From Akkermansiaceae bacterium UBA6138 (GTDB taxonomy: Bacteria > Verrucomicrobiota > Verrucomicrobiia > Verrucomicrobiales > DEV007): a DNA stretch of 25,766 bases. How positions within the stretch are numbered: the stretch's first letter is position 1; each line of letters begins with the position of its first letter. Positions 6,652 through 14,091 of the stretch are shown here, piece by piece. The position numbers and the translations under genes were made by a program. Under the pieces are notes generated by a model. It saw only the letters and a list, made by a program, of their open reading frames with translations, made no database searches and was not told the DNA's origin. The stretch spans positions 115,666-141,431 of the forward strand of contig DIVG01000030.1 of NCBI GenBank assembly GCA_002422425.1. Reading direction: 5' to 3'.

Positions 6652-7311
6652 TCAGGAGTATTCTTTTTTCAGGGCCTCGATCTCTTTTTTCAGGAGACTG
6701 CCGACGCGGTGCTTCGCAAGGTAGACCTGGGATTGACTGACCCCGAGCTCGGACTTCACCCTCGCCACGTCCCATTCCTTTACGACGTAGGCGTGAAAGA
6801 TCTGATACTGCTTAGGTGAGACCAATTTTTTGACCCGCTCGATCGCGACTCCGGTGAGGTTGGCCTTCCACTCGTTTTCCCAGACCTGCTCCAGCACGTC
6901 GGCACCGTTCTCACCCTCGATGCGCTCGATCGTGCCGGTGCGGCGCTGGTCTCCGTCTCCGTCGAGACTGCCCCCTGCCTGATTCATCGCGGCGGGGTTG
7001 CGCTGTTTGTTCCGGAACTGATCCGCGATCCGCCAGCGGGTGATGTTCATCAACCAGGTCTTGAACGAGCCTCTCTCCGGATCGTAGACCTGTCCCTTTT
7101 TCCACTGCTTCGCGACGGCGAGCACGGTTTCCTGCACCACATCGAAGGCCTCGTCACGGCTCAGGCCGGCCTTTGTCGAGACGCTGTAGATGAGGCGCCA
7201 GTAGGTCTGGTAAAATTCCTCCCAGGAGCGTTGATCCTCCCAGTCGGCGAGCCGCTCGATAAGGCTCTTCCGCGTCCGCGCGAACTGCTCTTTCTCGTCA
7301 AGATTTTCCAT
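6652..7311 (-). CDS. ECF-like RNA polymerase sigma factor
   Basis: A 219-residue protein with a sigma region-2 block (about residues 27-100). This includes FYQTYWRLIYSVSTKAGLS, the DEAFDVVQETVLAV core helix and GSFKTWLMNITRWRIADQFR, matching the ECF pattern of region 2.2-2.4. A Gln/Gly/Asp-rich linker (about 105-135) follows. The region-4 helix-turn-helix (about 153-215) carries WDVARVKSELGVSQSQVYLAKHRV. This layout is common in planctomycete and verrucomicrobial sigma factors. No anti-sigma gene is adjacent; the neighbours are an aminotransferase (convergent) and a Gfo/Idh/MocA gene (divergent). A perfect -10 TATAAT (minus strand, 7325-7320) lies only 8 nt before the ATG, suggesting a leaderless or very short leader transcript. 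Confidence 0.85.
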   Translation of the reverse strand: MENLDEKEQFARTRKSLIERLADWEDQRSWEEFYQTYWRLIYSVSTKAGLSRDEAFDVVQETVLAVAKQWKKGQVYDPERGSFKTWLMNITRWRIADQFRNKQRNPAAMNQAGGSLDGDGDQRRTGTIERIEGENGADVLEQVWENEWKANLTGVAIERVKKLVSPKQYQIFHAYVVKEWDVARVKSELGVSQSQVYLAKHRVGSLLKKEIEALKKEYS

Positions 7312-7319
7312 GGTCGCAG

Positions 7320-7325
7320 ATTATA
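7320..7325 (-). promoter_or_regulatory. -10 box of the sigma-factor gene
   Basis: Read on the minus strand this is TATAAT, 8 nt before the ATG at 7311. The transcription start would then fall at about the start codon. No convincing -35 is seen at 17 nt; a GGAAAC string lies further upstream near 7358, which resembles ECF -35 elements but at too large a spacing. Confidence 0.4.
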
Positions 7326-7445
7326 TACCGGACCGGAGGTTTGCACGGGGGAAGTTTCCAGAGGGATCATTGGCACAATCCCGCTAACGGGCGTCCGTCA
7401 CCGCCTTCCCGCTATCGCGCAAAGGGTCGTCATTTCGCTTTTCAC

Positions 7446-7473
7446 TTGGATTCATCTCCAACGCTTTTACTAT
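7446..7473 (+). promoter_or_regulatory. Promoter candidate for the first oxidoreductase of the pair
   Basis: TTGGAT (7446-7451) and TACTAT (7468-7473) are separated by 16 nt, each with four of six consensus matches or close to it. The predicted start of transcription falls at about the ATG at 7480, so a leaderless mRNA is possible. Confidence 0.35.
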
Positions 7474-7479
7474 CCTTCC

Positions 7480-8727
7480 ATGATTCGAATCGGCATCGTC
7501 GGCTGCGGGCGCATCCTCGCGGCTCATCTTGAGGGCTACCGGCTCCTGCGCGAAGCGGGAGTGGACGGATTCGAGATCACCGCCCTCTGCGCGAGGAAGG
7601 AGAATGATGCCCTCTCCTACGTGAAGCGGGGACACGGTCCGGCCCAGCGCCCCCCCGTCTCCGACCTCGCCGGAGATCCTCTCGCCGTGGGAGACCAGTA
7701 CCTTTCCGACTTCCAGCCGGAGACCGACGTGGCGATCTATACCGACTATCGCGAGATGATCGCCTCGGGGAAGGTCGATGCGGTGAACGACTTCACGACT
7801 CACGGGCTTCACCACCAGATCGCCGAAGTGACTTTTGCCCGCGGCAAACATCTCCTTTCACAAAAACCTCTCGCGGTCACGATGGAGGGGGCAAGGCGTA
7901 TGTGCCGTCAGGCCGCCGCCGCCGGAGTGACCTTCGGGGTCTTCGAAAATCTCCGCTTCGTTCCGAACGTGCGGCACCAGCACTGGGCTTTCGGCAACGA
8001 CGGCCCGGCCGGCACCCTGCAAATGGCGGTGATGGGGAACATCGGGACCTGGTGGGCGCCCGATCTCATCGTCGCGGAGACGCCGTGGCGTCACGTCCTC
8101 GCGGAGGGCGGCGGCATCGCTCTCGATCTCGGTCCCCACTTTTTTGACATGATCCGCTATATCAGCGGCAGCGAAGTCGAGTCCGTCAGCGCCTGCACCC
8201 GCGTCGTCGAACCGATCCGCTACCTCAGCCACGACGGTCAAAAAGTATCGCCGATCTCCTGCGACGCCGACGACACCTTTCACGCCCATTTTTCCCTGAG
8301 CAACGGCGTCACCGGGAGCCTCTTCGGAAGCTGGGCCGGACACGGCGGCAGCACCATGGTCGGCGAAGGCCCCGTCTTCCACGGCACCTGCGGAAAAGTC
8401 AGCGGGGAGACGATTCACCTCGACGGATCGCCTCCCCAATCGCTCGCGGCCCTTTACGAAACAAACGCTCCCGCCGCCCTGAAGGAAAAACATTTCCCTC
8501 TCGGACTCCGCAACGACTTCGCCCTCGCCCAACTCGACTGGCTGCGCGCCATTGAGTCCGGCACCCAGCCCGAATGTTCGGGCAGCGAAGGCCTCCGCGA
8601 CCTCGCCTGCGCCTACGCCGTCGTCGAGTCATCCCTCGCCGCCCGCACCGTCACCATCGCCGAAATCGAATCCGGCACCCTCCGCGACTACCAAAAACCC
8701 ATCGACGAAAAATTCAGTCTTTCCTGA
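7480..8727 (+). CDS. Gfo/Idh/MocA-family oxidoreductase
   Basis: A 415-residue dehydrogenase-like protein. It opens directly with the Rossmann strand and dinucleotide loop IGIVGCGRI (residues 4-12). VDAVNDFTTHGLHHQIAE follows, then SQKPLA (127-132), in which Gln replaces the usual Glu of EKP while the catalytic Lys is kept. GGGIALDLGPHFFDMIRY (210-227) carries the His typical of the family's active site. This supports NAD(P)-dependent oxidation or reduction of a sugar-like hydroxyl. The frame is open upstream to 7231 over the sigma-factor gene, but the fold begins at ATG 7480. The next gene is a second, shorter Gfo/Idh/MocA member 72 nt downstream, probably in the same operon. Confidence 0.87.
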   Translation: MIRIGIVGCGRILAAHLEGYRLLREAGVDGFEITALCARKENDALSYVKRGHGPAQRPPVSDLAGDPLAVGDQYLSDFQPETDVAIYTDYREMIASGKVDAVNDFTTHGLHHQIAEVTFARGKHLLSQKPLAVTMEGARRMCRQAAAAGVTFGVFENLRFVPNVRHQHWAFGNDGPAGTLQMAVMGNIGTWWAPDLIVAETPWRHVLAEGGGIALDLGPHFFDMIRYISGSEVESVSACTRVVEPIRYLSHDGQKVSPISCDADDTFHAHFSLSNGVTGSLFGSWAGHGGSTMVGEGPVFHGTCGKVSGETIHLDGSPPQSLAALYETNAPAALKEKHFPLGLRNDFALAQLDWLRAIESGTQPECSGSEGLRDLACAYAVVESSLAARTVTIAEIESGTLRDYQKPIDEKFSLS

Positions 8728-8764
8728 TACCTCTTTTCAGCCGACGGGGCGCTTCCCCTGCCCC

Positions 8765-8799
8765 TTGAAACGTTGAACCTGAAACTTTAAACTTTTTCC
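8765..8799 (+). repeat. Heptamer tandem repeat directly before an oxidoreductase start codon
   Basis: Five consecutive 7-mers can be laid out: TTGAAAC, GTTGAAC, CTGAAAC, TTTAAAC, TTTTTCC. The first four share a T-x-A-A-(A)-C pattern at exact 7-bp spacing. The block ends at the base before the ATG at 8800 and is much more AT-rich than the surrounding sequence. It resembles in style the TTAATC repeat at 5052-5084. Confidence 0.6.
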
Positions 8800-9822
8800 A
8801 TGCACCGCATTGCCACCCTCGGACTTCATCACGACCACGTCTGGAGCAATCTCGAACAACTTGTCGCGACAGGAAAGGCGGAACTCGTCGCTGCGGCGGA
8901 CGCGGATCAGGAACTGCTTGCGAAGTACCGTGATCACTTTCCCGGAAAGACCTATGAGTCCTACGAGGAACTGCTCGAAAACGAAGATCTCACCGCCGTT
9001 TACATTTTCGCGAGCAATCGCCTCAGCGAGGACCTCACTGTGATGGCGTGCAGGCGCGGGCTGCACTGCCTCGTCGAAAAACCCATGGCCGCGACCCTCG
9101 ACGGAGCCGAGGCGATGCTCTCGGCGGCGGCGGAAAACGGAGTGCGCCTGATGATCAACTGGCCCTTCGCCTGGTGGCCGCAACTGCGACACGGCATTTT
9201 CATGGCCCGGGCGGGAGAGATCGGCCAACTCTGGCAGGTGAAATACCGTGCCGCGCATCAGGGGCCGGTCGAGCTGGGCTGTTCGAAGCAGTTCTGCGAA
9301 TGGCTCTACGACGAAGAACTCAACGGGGCAGGTGCCCTGATGGACTATTGCTGCTATGGTGCCGTCCTCGCGGATGTGTTGTTAGGGCGCCCCGAGTCCG
9401 TCACGGGAGTGCGCCTCAAGACCGGGCTCAAACCGGACCTCGAACTGGAGGACAATGCCATTCTCATTCTGAGCTACCCGCACGCCCTCGCCACGAGCGA
9501 GGCGAGCTGGACCCAGATCGGGAAGTTGACGAGCTACAGCACGACCCTCTACGGCAGCACAGGGACTCTCCTCATCGAACCCGACCACCACGGCCGCCTT
9601 TTTCTCGCCACAGCGGAGCATCCCGACGGCATCGAGCTGACGGTGCCGCCGCAGCCGGAGCACCTCGCCAACTCCGCGACTCATTTCCTCGCCGCGATCG
9701 AGGATCCCGGACTTGAGATTCATCCGCTCTGCCACGCCGAAAACGGCCGCGATGCCCAGTGGATTCTCGAGGCGGGGATAAAATCCGCGCAGCAGGGGAT
9801 TTCCCTGACCGGGAGGCGGTGA
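8800..9822 (+). CDS. Gfo/Idh/MocA-like oxidoreductase with atypical nucleotide loop
   Basis: A 340-residue protein with family features: an N-terminal alternating strand/helix pattern, AVYIFASNRL (67-76) and VEKPMAATLDGAE (92-104), which contains the E-K-P motif. A C-terminal sheet domain includes GAGALMDYCCYGAVLADVLLG, the position where family members place the active-site Asp/His helix. The expected GxGxxG loop is replaced by LGLHHDHVWSN (7-17), so cofactor binding may differ or be lost. It follows the 7480 oxidoreductase and is probably co-transcribed with it. It ends 22 nt before the convergent clpX stop codon. The substrate is unknown. Confidence 0.8.
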   Translation: MHRIATLGLHHDHVWSNLEQLVATGKAELVAAADADQELLAKYRDHFPGKTYESYEELLENEDLTAVYIFASNRLSEDLTVMACRRGLHCLVEKPMAATLDGAEAMLSAAAENGVRLMINWPFAWWPQLRHGIFMARAGEIGQLWQVKYRAAHQGPVELGCSKQFCEWLYDEELNGAGALMDYCCYGAVLADVLLGRPESVTGVRLKTGLKPDLELEDNAILILSYPHALATSEASWTQIGKLTSYSTTLYGSTGTLLIEPDHHGRLFLATAEHPDGIELTVPPQPEHLANSATHFLAAIEDPGLEIHPLCHAENGRDAQWILEAGIKSAQQGISLTGRR

Positions 9823-9844
9823 CAGTAAAGCGCTTGCCCCTATT

Positions 9845-11149
9845 TCACGCGGCCTCTTTTTCGTCACCGTCGGCGGGCGCTTTGTCCTCGAGCACTTCGG
9901 GATCGCGCTTACCCTCGACGACATCCCGGTCGACGATGACACGGGTGTAACCGTCGTGGCTGGGAGCATCGAACATGACCTCCAGCATGAGCTTCTCAAA
10001 GATGGAACGCAGTGCCCGTGCCCCGGTGCCGCGGCCCATCGCCTCCTCGGCGAGAGCCTCAAGCCCGTCCTCGGTGATTTCAAGATTCACGCCGTCCATC
10101 GCGAGAAGTTTGCTGTACTGTTTCACCATCGCGTTCTTGGGCTCGGTGAGAACTTCGATGAGTTCCTCGCGCTTGAGGGGGCGCAGGGTCGAGACAACCG
10201 GGAGGCGCCCGACGAACTCGGGAATGAGGCCGAAACCGTGGAGATCTTCGGGAGAAACATTGCGCAATTGCCGCTCGATTTCGGTTTCGCTCGCGATCTT
10301 GGTGATCTCGTCCCCGAAACCGAGTACCTTCTTGCCGAGACGACGCCCCACGATCTCTTCGAGACCGACAAAAGCCCCGCCACAGATGAAAAGGATGCGC
10401 TCGGTGTTGACCTGGATGTATTCCTGCTGCGGGTGCTTGCGACCGCCCTGCGGCGGCACGTTGCAGACGGTGCCCTCAAGCATTTTCAGGAGCGCCTGCT
10501 GCACGCCCTCGCCGGAGACGTCGCGGGTGATGCTGACGTTCTCGGTCTTGCGGCCGATCTTGTCGATCTCGTCGATGTAGATAATCCCCATCTCGGCGCG
10601 TTTCACGTCGTAGTCGGCTGACTGGAGGAGTCGCAGGACAATGTTCTCGACGTCCTCGCCCACATAGCCCGCCTCCGTCAGCGTCGTGGCATCGGCAATG
10701 CAGAAAGGCACGTTGAGCAATTTCGCGAGCGTCTTGGCGAGGAGGGTTTTACCTGATCCGGTCGGTCCGATGAGAAGGATGTTGCTCTTCTCGATCTCGA
10801 CGTCTTCGAACTGGGAGAATTTGTTGTGGGCGCGCACCTTGGCCGGAGCCGAAAACTGCTGAAGTCTTTTGTAATGGTTGTGCACCGCGACAGAAAGAAC
10901 CTTTTTCGCATGCTCCTGCCCGATTACGTACTGATTCAGGCTCTCGAGGAGCTCTTTAGGCTTGGGAACGGACAGCTCAGTTGAAACTTCCTCCTCCTCT
11001 TCTTCGTGGAGTTCTTTTTCGAGAATGCCGCGGCAGACGTTAATACAACCGTCACAGATGTAGACCCCGGGGCCGGCGATGAGTTTTTTAACTTCCGCGT
11101 GGCTTTTACCGCAGAAGGAACACATCGTGAGATTTGAAGCTCTTGCCAT
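9845..11149 (-). CDS. clpX: ATP-dependent Clp protease ATP-binding subunit ClpX
   Basis: A 434-residue AAA+ unfoldase that recognises tagged or damaged cytoplasmic proteins and feeds them to ClpP. The N-terminal zinc domain has C10-x2-C13 and C32-x2-C35. Walker A is GPTGSGKT (128-135), the pore-1 loop GYVGED (161-166), and Walker B IIYIDEIDKIG (189-199). The RKH-type pore loop appears as GGRKHPQQEYIQV. The ClpP-docking IGF loop appears as LGFGDE, a conservative variant. Later come GLIPEFVGRLPVV and the sensor-2 block GTGARALRSI. The length and domain order are normal. clpP and tig, which commonly accompany clpX, are not in the neighbouring sequence; upstream is a HAD phosphatase gene. No Shine-Dalgarno is seen; the ATG is preceded by a CT-rich then T-rich stretch. 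Confidence 0.97.
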   Translation of the reverse strand: MARASNLTMCSFCGKSHAEVKKLIAGPGVYICDGCINVCRGILEKELHEEEEEEVSTELSVPKPKELLESLNQYVIGQEHAKKVLSVAVHNHYKRLQQFSAPAKVRAHNKFSQFEDVEIEKSNILLIGPTGSGKTLLAKTLAKLLNVPFCIADATTLTEAGYVGEDVENIVLRLLQSADYDVKRAEMGIIYIDEIDKIGRKTENVSITRDVSGEGVQQALLKMLEGTVCNVPPQGGRKHPQQEYIQVNTERILFICGGAFVGLEEIVGRRLGKKVLGFGDEITKIASETEIERQLRNVSPEDLHGFGLIPEFVGRLPVVSTLRPLKREELIEVLTEPKNAMVKQYSKLLAMDGVNLEITEDGLEALAEEAMGRGTGARALRSIFEKLMLEVMFDAPSHDGYTRVIVDRDVVEGKRDPEVLEDKAPADGDEKEAA

Positions 11150-11234
11150 ATAAAAAAGGGATGGGATGTCGTAGCCGCTCTCGTTTCACGGACACGCAAA
11201 GTTACTCTATCCGAGGGGCATGTAAAAGCGAGTC

Positions 11235-11248
11235 GGAATTTAAATTCC
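11235..11248. promoter_or_regulatory. 14-bp perfect palindrome upstream of clpX
   Basis: GGAATTTAAATTCC is fully self-complementary. It lies between the HAD stop codon (11254) and the clpX start (11149), about 86 nt upstream of clpX. It may be an operator for clpX, or chance in a short AT-rich patch. Confidence 0.4.
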
Positions 11249-11253
11249 CAGAA

Positions 11254-11796
11254 CTAAAGGAGGCGTTTGAGCAGATCAAGAATTTCCATTGCCTGATCCA
11301 GGGTGTAATCAGCGTCTACCCCGATGCTTTTTTCGCCGCGAATCCGAATAGTCCCCGCAAGGCCCGCCGCCCTGCCCATTTCGATATCGCGATCAGCGTC
11401 CCCTATCATCCATGAAATACGCCTATCAATCGAAAACCTTTTCGCCGCGCTGAGAATCATTTCGGGGTCGGGTTTTTCGCGATGAGGGCATTCGGGCGTT
11501 CCGGTGAAAGAAAAAACGGCGTCAAAGGCGGCCCCGCTTCTTGCGAGTTCATCGCGCATGCGGCAGTGGATCGCAGCGAGATCGGCATCACTCATGAGCC
11601 CTTTACCAACGCCTTTTTGGCTGGTGATGACAATGGCGAGAATGCGCTCTTCGTTGAGATACCGGACTGCTTCAGCGATGCCCTCGTTAAGAATGAACTG
11701 ATCGACGCTGAGAACGTAACCCGAACCGGGAGAGCGGTTCACGACTCCATCCCGATCAAAAAAGACCGCTCTTCGAAGTGGAGTAGGCTCGTTCAT
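11254..11796 (-). CDS. HAD-IIIA family phosphatase (GmhB-like)
   Basis: A 180-residue phosphatase. Motif I is FFDRDGVVN (12-20), with nucleophile D14 and acid/base D16. Motif II is ITSQKGVGKG (57-66), motif III is K108 in the EKPDPEMI segment, and motif IV is GDADRDIEMG (132-141). The DRDGVxN, TxQ and GD-x3-D combination is typical of histidinol-phosphatase and D,D-heptose 1,7-bisphosphate phosphatase relatives. The zinc-binding loop of that group normally holds CxHC plus CxC; here only C103-P-H105 remains, so zinc is probably not bound and the substrate may differ. The start lies 3 nt after the metallophosphoesterase stop codon, implying one transcript. The next gene downstream is clpX. Confidence 0.82.
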   Translation of the reverse strand: MNEPTPLRRAVFFDRDGVVNRSPGSGYVLSVDQFILNEGIAEAVRYLNEERILAIVITSQKGVGKGLMSDADLAAIHCRMRDELARSGAAFDAVFSFTGTPECPHREKPDPEMILSAAKRFSIDRRISWMIGDADRDIEMGRAAGLAGTIRIRGEKSIGVDADYTLDQAMEILDLLKRLL

Positions 11797-11799
11797 GAG

Positions 11800-12612
11800 T
11801 CAGGCGTCCCCCTCGAACGGCAGGGCGTAGGATTTTACCATCGTCGCATCGGCAGTGAACGTGAGGTGGTTAAACGGGAGGAGACCGCCGGGGAGAAAAT
11901 CACAAAAATCATCGTCGGGCCCCGCCGTGAACTCGCCTGCCGGACTCGAGACGCCCGACTGGAAAACCCCTCCACTGAAGACCTGAATCCCGCGATGGAG
12001 GTGGCCCGAAAAAACCCCCCGCAGCTGATTCCCGGTTTTCCCGGAAAGAGCATCCCGGAATCGCGGGCCGTTTTCCAGGAGGAGATGCCCGTCGATCCAG
12101 GCCGAACCGATCGGGCTGAGGGGATAATGAATAAAGACAGCGACCGGTTTTTCCCCGGAGATGTGATTGATAACGGCGGCGATCTGATTCTCGCTGAGAA
12201 AACCGTGGGGCCCCTCCTCCGGCCGAACCCTTCCGTCGACGACGAAGAATTCAACCGCCTCGTTTTTTCCTCCGGTGAGACGATAACAGAGTTGCCCGTC
12301 GGACTCAGGGATGAGGAGTTGATAAGGCCCGAAATGGAGATGCTCGCGCATCATCGCGACATCATCGTGATTGCCCGCGACAAAATAAAGCGGCGCTTTG
12401 CAGGACGAGAACACTTCGGCAGCGAGAGCGTAAGCATGGGGGTTGGGTTCATTCACGACGTCACCGGTGTGGACGACCCAGTCAGGGGTGAAAGGGAGGG
12501 CGTTGATCGCCTCCACCAATGCGATCGAGCGAACGCAGGGATTGGCTCCGCGGATCATGAGGGAACGGTCCGGGCCGAAATGCGTATCGCTGATATGGAT
12601 GACTTCCAACAC
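11800..12612 (-). CDS. Calcineurin-like metallophosphoesterase (CpdA/Icc type)
   Basis: A 270-residue dimetal phosphoesterase with the full motif set: D9-x-H11 (ISDTHFG), GD at 50-51 (VVHTGDVVN), GNHDD (80-84), H162 (FIHYPLSP) and GHLH (203-206). This arrangement is that of class III cyclic-nucleotide phosphodiesterases and related nucleotide or phospholipid hydrolases; the substrate cannot be fixed from sequence. No signal peptide is visible, so it probably acts in the cytoplasm. It lies 12 nt downstream of the secreted esterase gene and 3 nt upstream of the HAD gene, all on the same strand, forming a compact three-gene unit. Confidence 0.87.
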   Translation of the reverse strand: MLEVIHISDTHFGPDRSLMIRGANPCVRSIALVEAINALPFTPDWVVHTGDVVNEPNPHAYALAAEVFSSCKAPLYFVAGNHDDVAMMREHLHFGPYQLLIPESDGQLCYRLTGGKNEAVEFFVVDGRVRPEEGPHGFLSENQIAAVINHISGEKPVAVFIHYPLSPIGSAWIDGHLLLENGPRFRDALSGKTGNQLRGVFSGHLHRGIQVFSGGVFQSGVSSPAGEFTAGPDDDFCDFLPGGLLPFNHLTFTADATMVKSYALPFEGDA

Positions 12613-12624
12613 GGTTGCGCCGGT

Positions 12625-13368
12625 TCAGTTTTTCGAGGCGAGGCGATGGGAGAGAAACCACTCGTAGAGCTCCGGATTCTGATAGGTCGCAGTCCAGGAA
12701 TCGTGGGCGGCCTCCGGGTAGACGGTGAACCGAACCGTCTTATTCCCGTTTTTTTTCAGGGCCTCGACGAGTCGCTCGGATTCATCGGGAACAACGACCG
12801 TGTCCTTCGCCCCGTGAAAAGCCCACACCGGGAGGTGCGGAATTTCACGCATGCGGTAGGGCACTCCGCCACCGCAGACGGGAGCGACCGCTGCGAAACG
12901 ATGCGGGGCGAGCGTCGCAAAATGCCAGGTGCCGTAACCGCCCATGCTCAGGCCGGTGAGATAAAGGCGCGAGGCATCGACACGACAAGTCGCTTCAAGA
13001 TGATCAATGAACTCGAGAACGGGTTGCTCGGTCCACCATTCCCCCGCCGGACACTGCGGCGAGGCAATAATGAAGGGCAGATCAGCTCCTTCGCGGATCC
13101 GTTTCAGAGGCCCGTGAACGCCGACTTTTTCCACCTCATCACCGCGCTCCCCGGCTCCATGAAGAAAGACGATAAGCGGCCATTTTTTCTCCGACTCCGC
13201 CTCGTAGCCACGCGGCAGCGACAGTAAATAATCGAGTTTCCGCGGCGTTGTGACTTCTTCGACAAAGGTTTCCCCGGTGAGTTGAGCCCGGGCGGTCGTG
13301 AGCGGCAGGAAGGCGAGAGCCACGAGCAGCACGGAGGGTAGGGTTTTGTGCATAAAGAAGCGTAACAT
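12625..13368 (-). CDS. Secreted alpha/beta-hydrolase (prolyl-oligopeptidase/PHB-depolymerase-type esterase)
   Basis: A 247-residue hydrolase. Residues 1 to about 28 form a signal peptide: a basic start, the hydrophobic stretch VLLVALAFLPLT, and an A-R-A cleavage context. The mature part shows PLIVFLHGAGERGDE (64-78, oxyanion region), the nucleophile elbow GLSMGG with S141, the acid D189 in FHGAKDTVV, and the histidine H222 in EAAHDSW. Such secreted esterases act on acetyl, feruloyl or polyester substrates outside the cytoplasm. The frame is open to 13662, but the extra N-terminus runs through the divergent OsmC gene. ATG 13368 was chosen, with 13353 (MHKTL) as an alternative that also keeps the signal peptide. 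It heads the unit with the metallophosphoesterase and HAD genes. Confidence 0.83.
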   Translation of the reverse strand: MLRFFMHKTLPSVLLVALAFLPLTTARAQLTGETFVEEVTTPRKLDYLLSLPRGYEAESEKKWPLIVFLHGAGERGDEVEKVGVHGPLKRIREGADLPFIIASPQCPAGEWWTEQPVLEFIDHLEATCRVDASRLYLTGLSMGGYGTWHFATLAPHRFAAVAPVCGGGVPYRMREIPHLPVWAFHGAKDTVVVPDESERLVEALKKNGNKTVRFTVYPEAAHDSWTATYQNPELYEWFLSHRLASKN

Positions 13369-13464
13369 GACGGCCCGCCACCGCCACCGAAAAAAGCGAC
13401 CTCCCCATTGCCACCGGGACAAAATCCCATTGCATCCGACGCTTTTAGCCCCGATACCGTTCCC

Positions 13465-13911
13465 ATGAGCGAACACCTGGCAACCCTGTCCTGGCAACGT
13501 GGCGAGAGCGGATTCGGCTACAAGGAATACCCGCGCACCCACCTCTGGCACTTCCCCCGCAGCGGCCAAACGGTCAAGGCGGCAGCCGCACCGGCCTATC
13601 TCGGCGCAGCGGATTGCGTTGATCCGGAAGAAGCGTTCACCGCCGCTCTCTCGAGCTGTCACCTCCTTACCTTTCTCGCGATCGCCTCAATGAGCGGGTA
13701 TGTCGTCGAGACCTACGACGACGCCCCCGCCGGTTATCTCGAAAAAGGAGAAAACGGCAAGCCGTGGCTCTCACGGGTCGTTCTGCATCCGAAAGTGACG
13801 TTCAGCGGCGGGAAGCAACCCTCGCCCGAAGACCTCGAAACGCTCCATCACAAGGCGCATGTCGAGTGTTTTCTCGCGAACTCGGTGAGAACTGCGGTGA
13901 CCTGGGAATGA
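13465..13911 (+). CDS. OsmC-family peroxiredoxin
   Basis: A 148-residue protein with the OsmC/Ohr fold signature: an N-terminal sheet, then DPEEAFTAALSSCHLLTFLAIAS with peroxidatic C65, and the second cysteine C135 in HHKAHVECFLANSV. The two-cysteine arrangement supports thiol-dependent detoxification of organic hydroperoxides in the cytoplasm. The sequence is closer to the general OsmC/YhfA-like group than to Ohr; this is a judgement by eye. ATG 13465 is preferred over an in-frame ATG-free extension to 13408, because the fold begins here and the gap to the divergent esterase gene would otherwise become very small. Confidence 0.85.
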   Translation: MSEHLATLSWQRGESGFGYKEYPRTHLWHFPRSGQTVKAAAAPAYLGAADCVDPEEAFTAALSSCHLLTFLAIASMSGYVVETYDDAPAGYLEKGENGKPWLSRVVLHPKVTFSGGKQPSPEDLETLHHKAHVECFLANSVRTAVTWE

Positions 13912-14091
13912 GCCCCGGCCCGGCGAACTCGTCAATTTTCTCCGCTCTGTCTTACGGACAAATTTCGCCTTTCCGTCACGGGATCAGGCTCGGAATTTGA
14001 TTGCACAGTGACCAGCAGCCCTCTAGTCTGCGAGCTCCTATCCGGCGGGGCAGTCCCGCGGGTGAAGAAAAACTCAATCGAACGAACTATT

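Noticed and set aside
11482..13227. A 581-codon open frame on the plus strand opposite the HAD, metallophosphoesterase and esterase genes
   Set aside because: It lies antisense to three genes with complete catalytic motifs, crosses their boundaries, and its translation shows no recognisable domain. High GC makes long antisense frames common.
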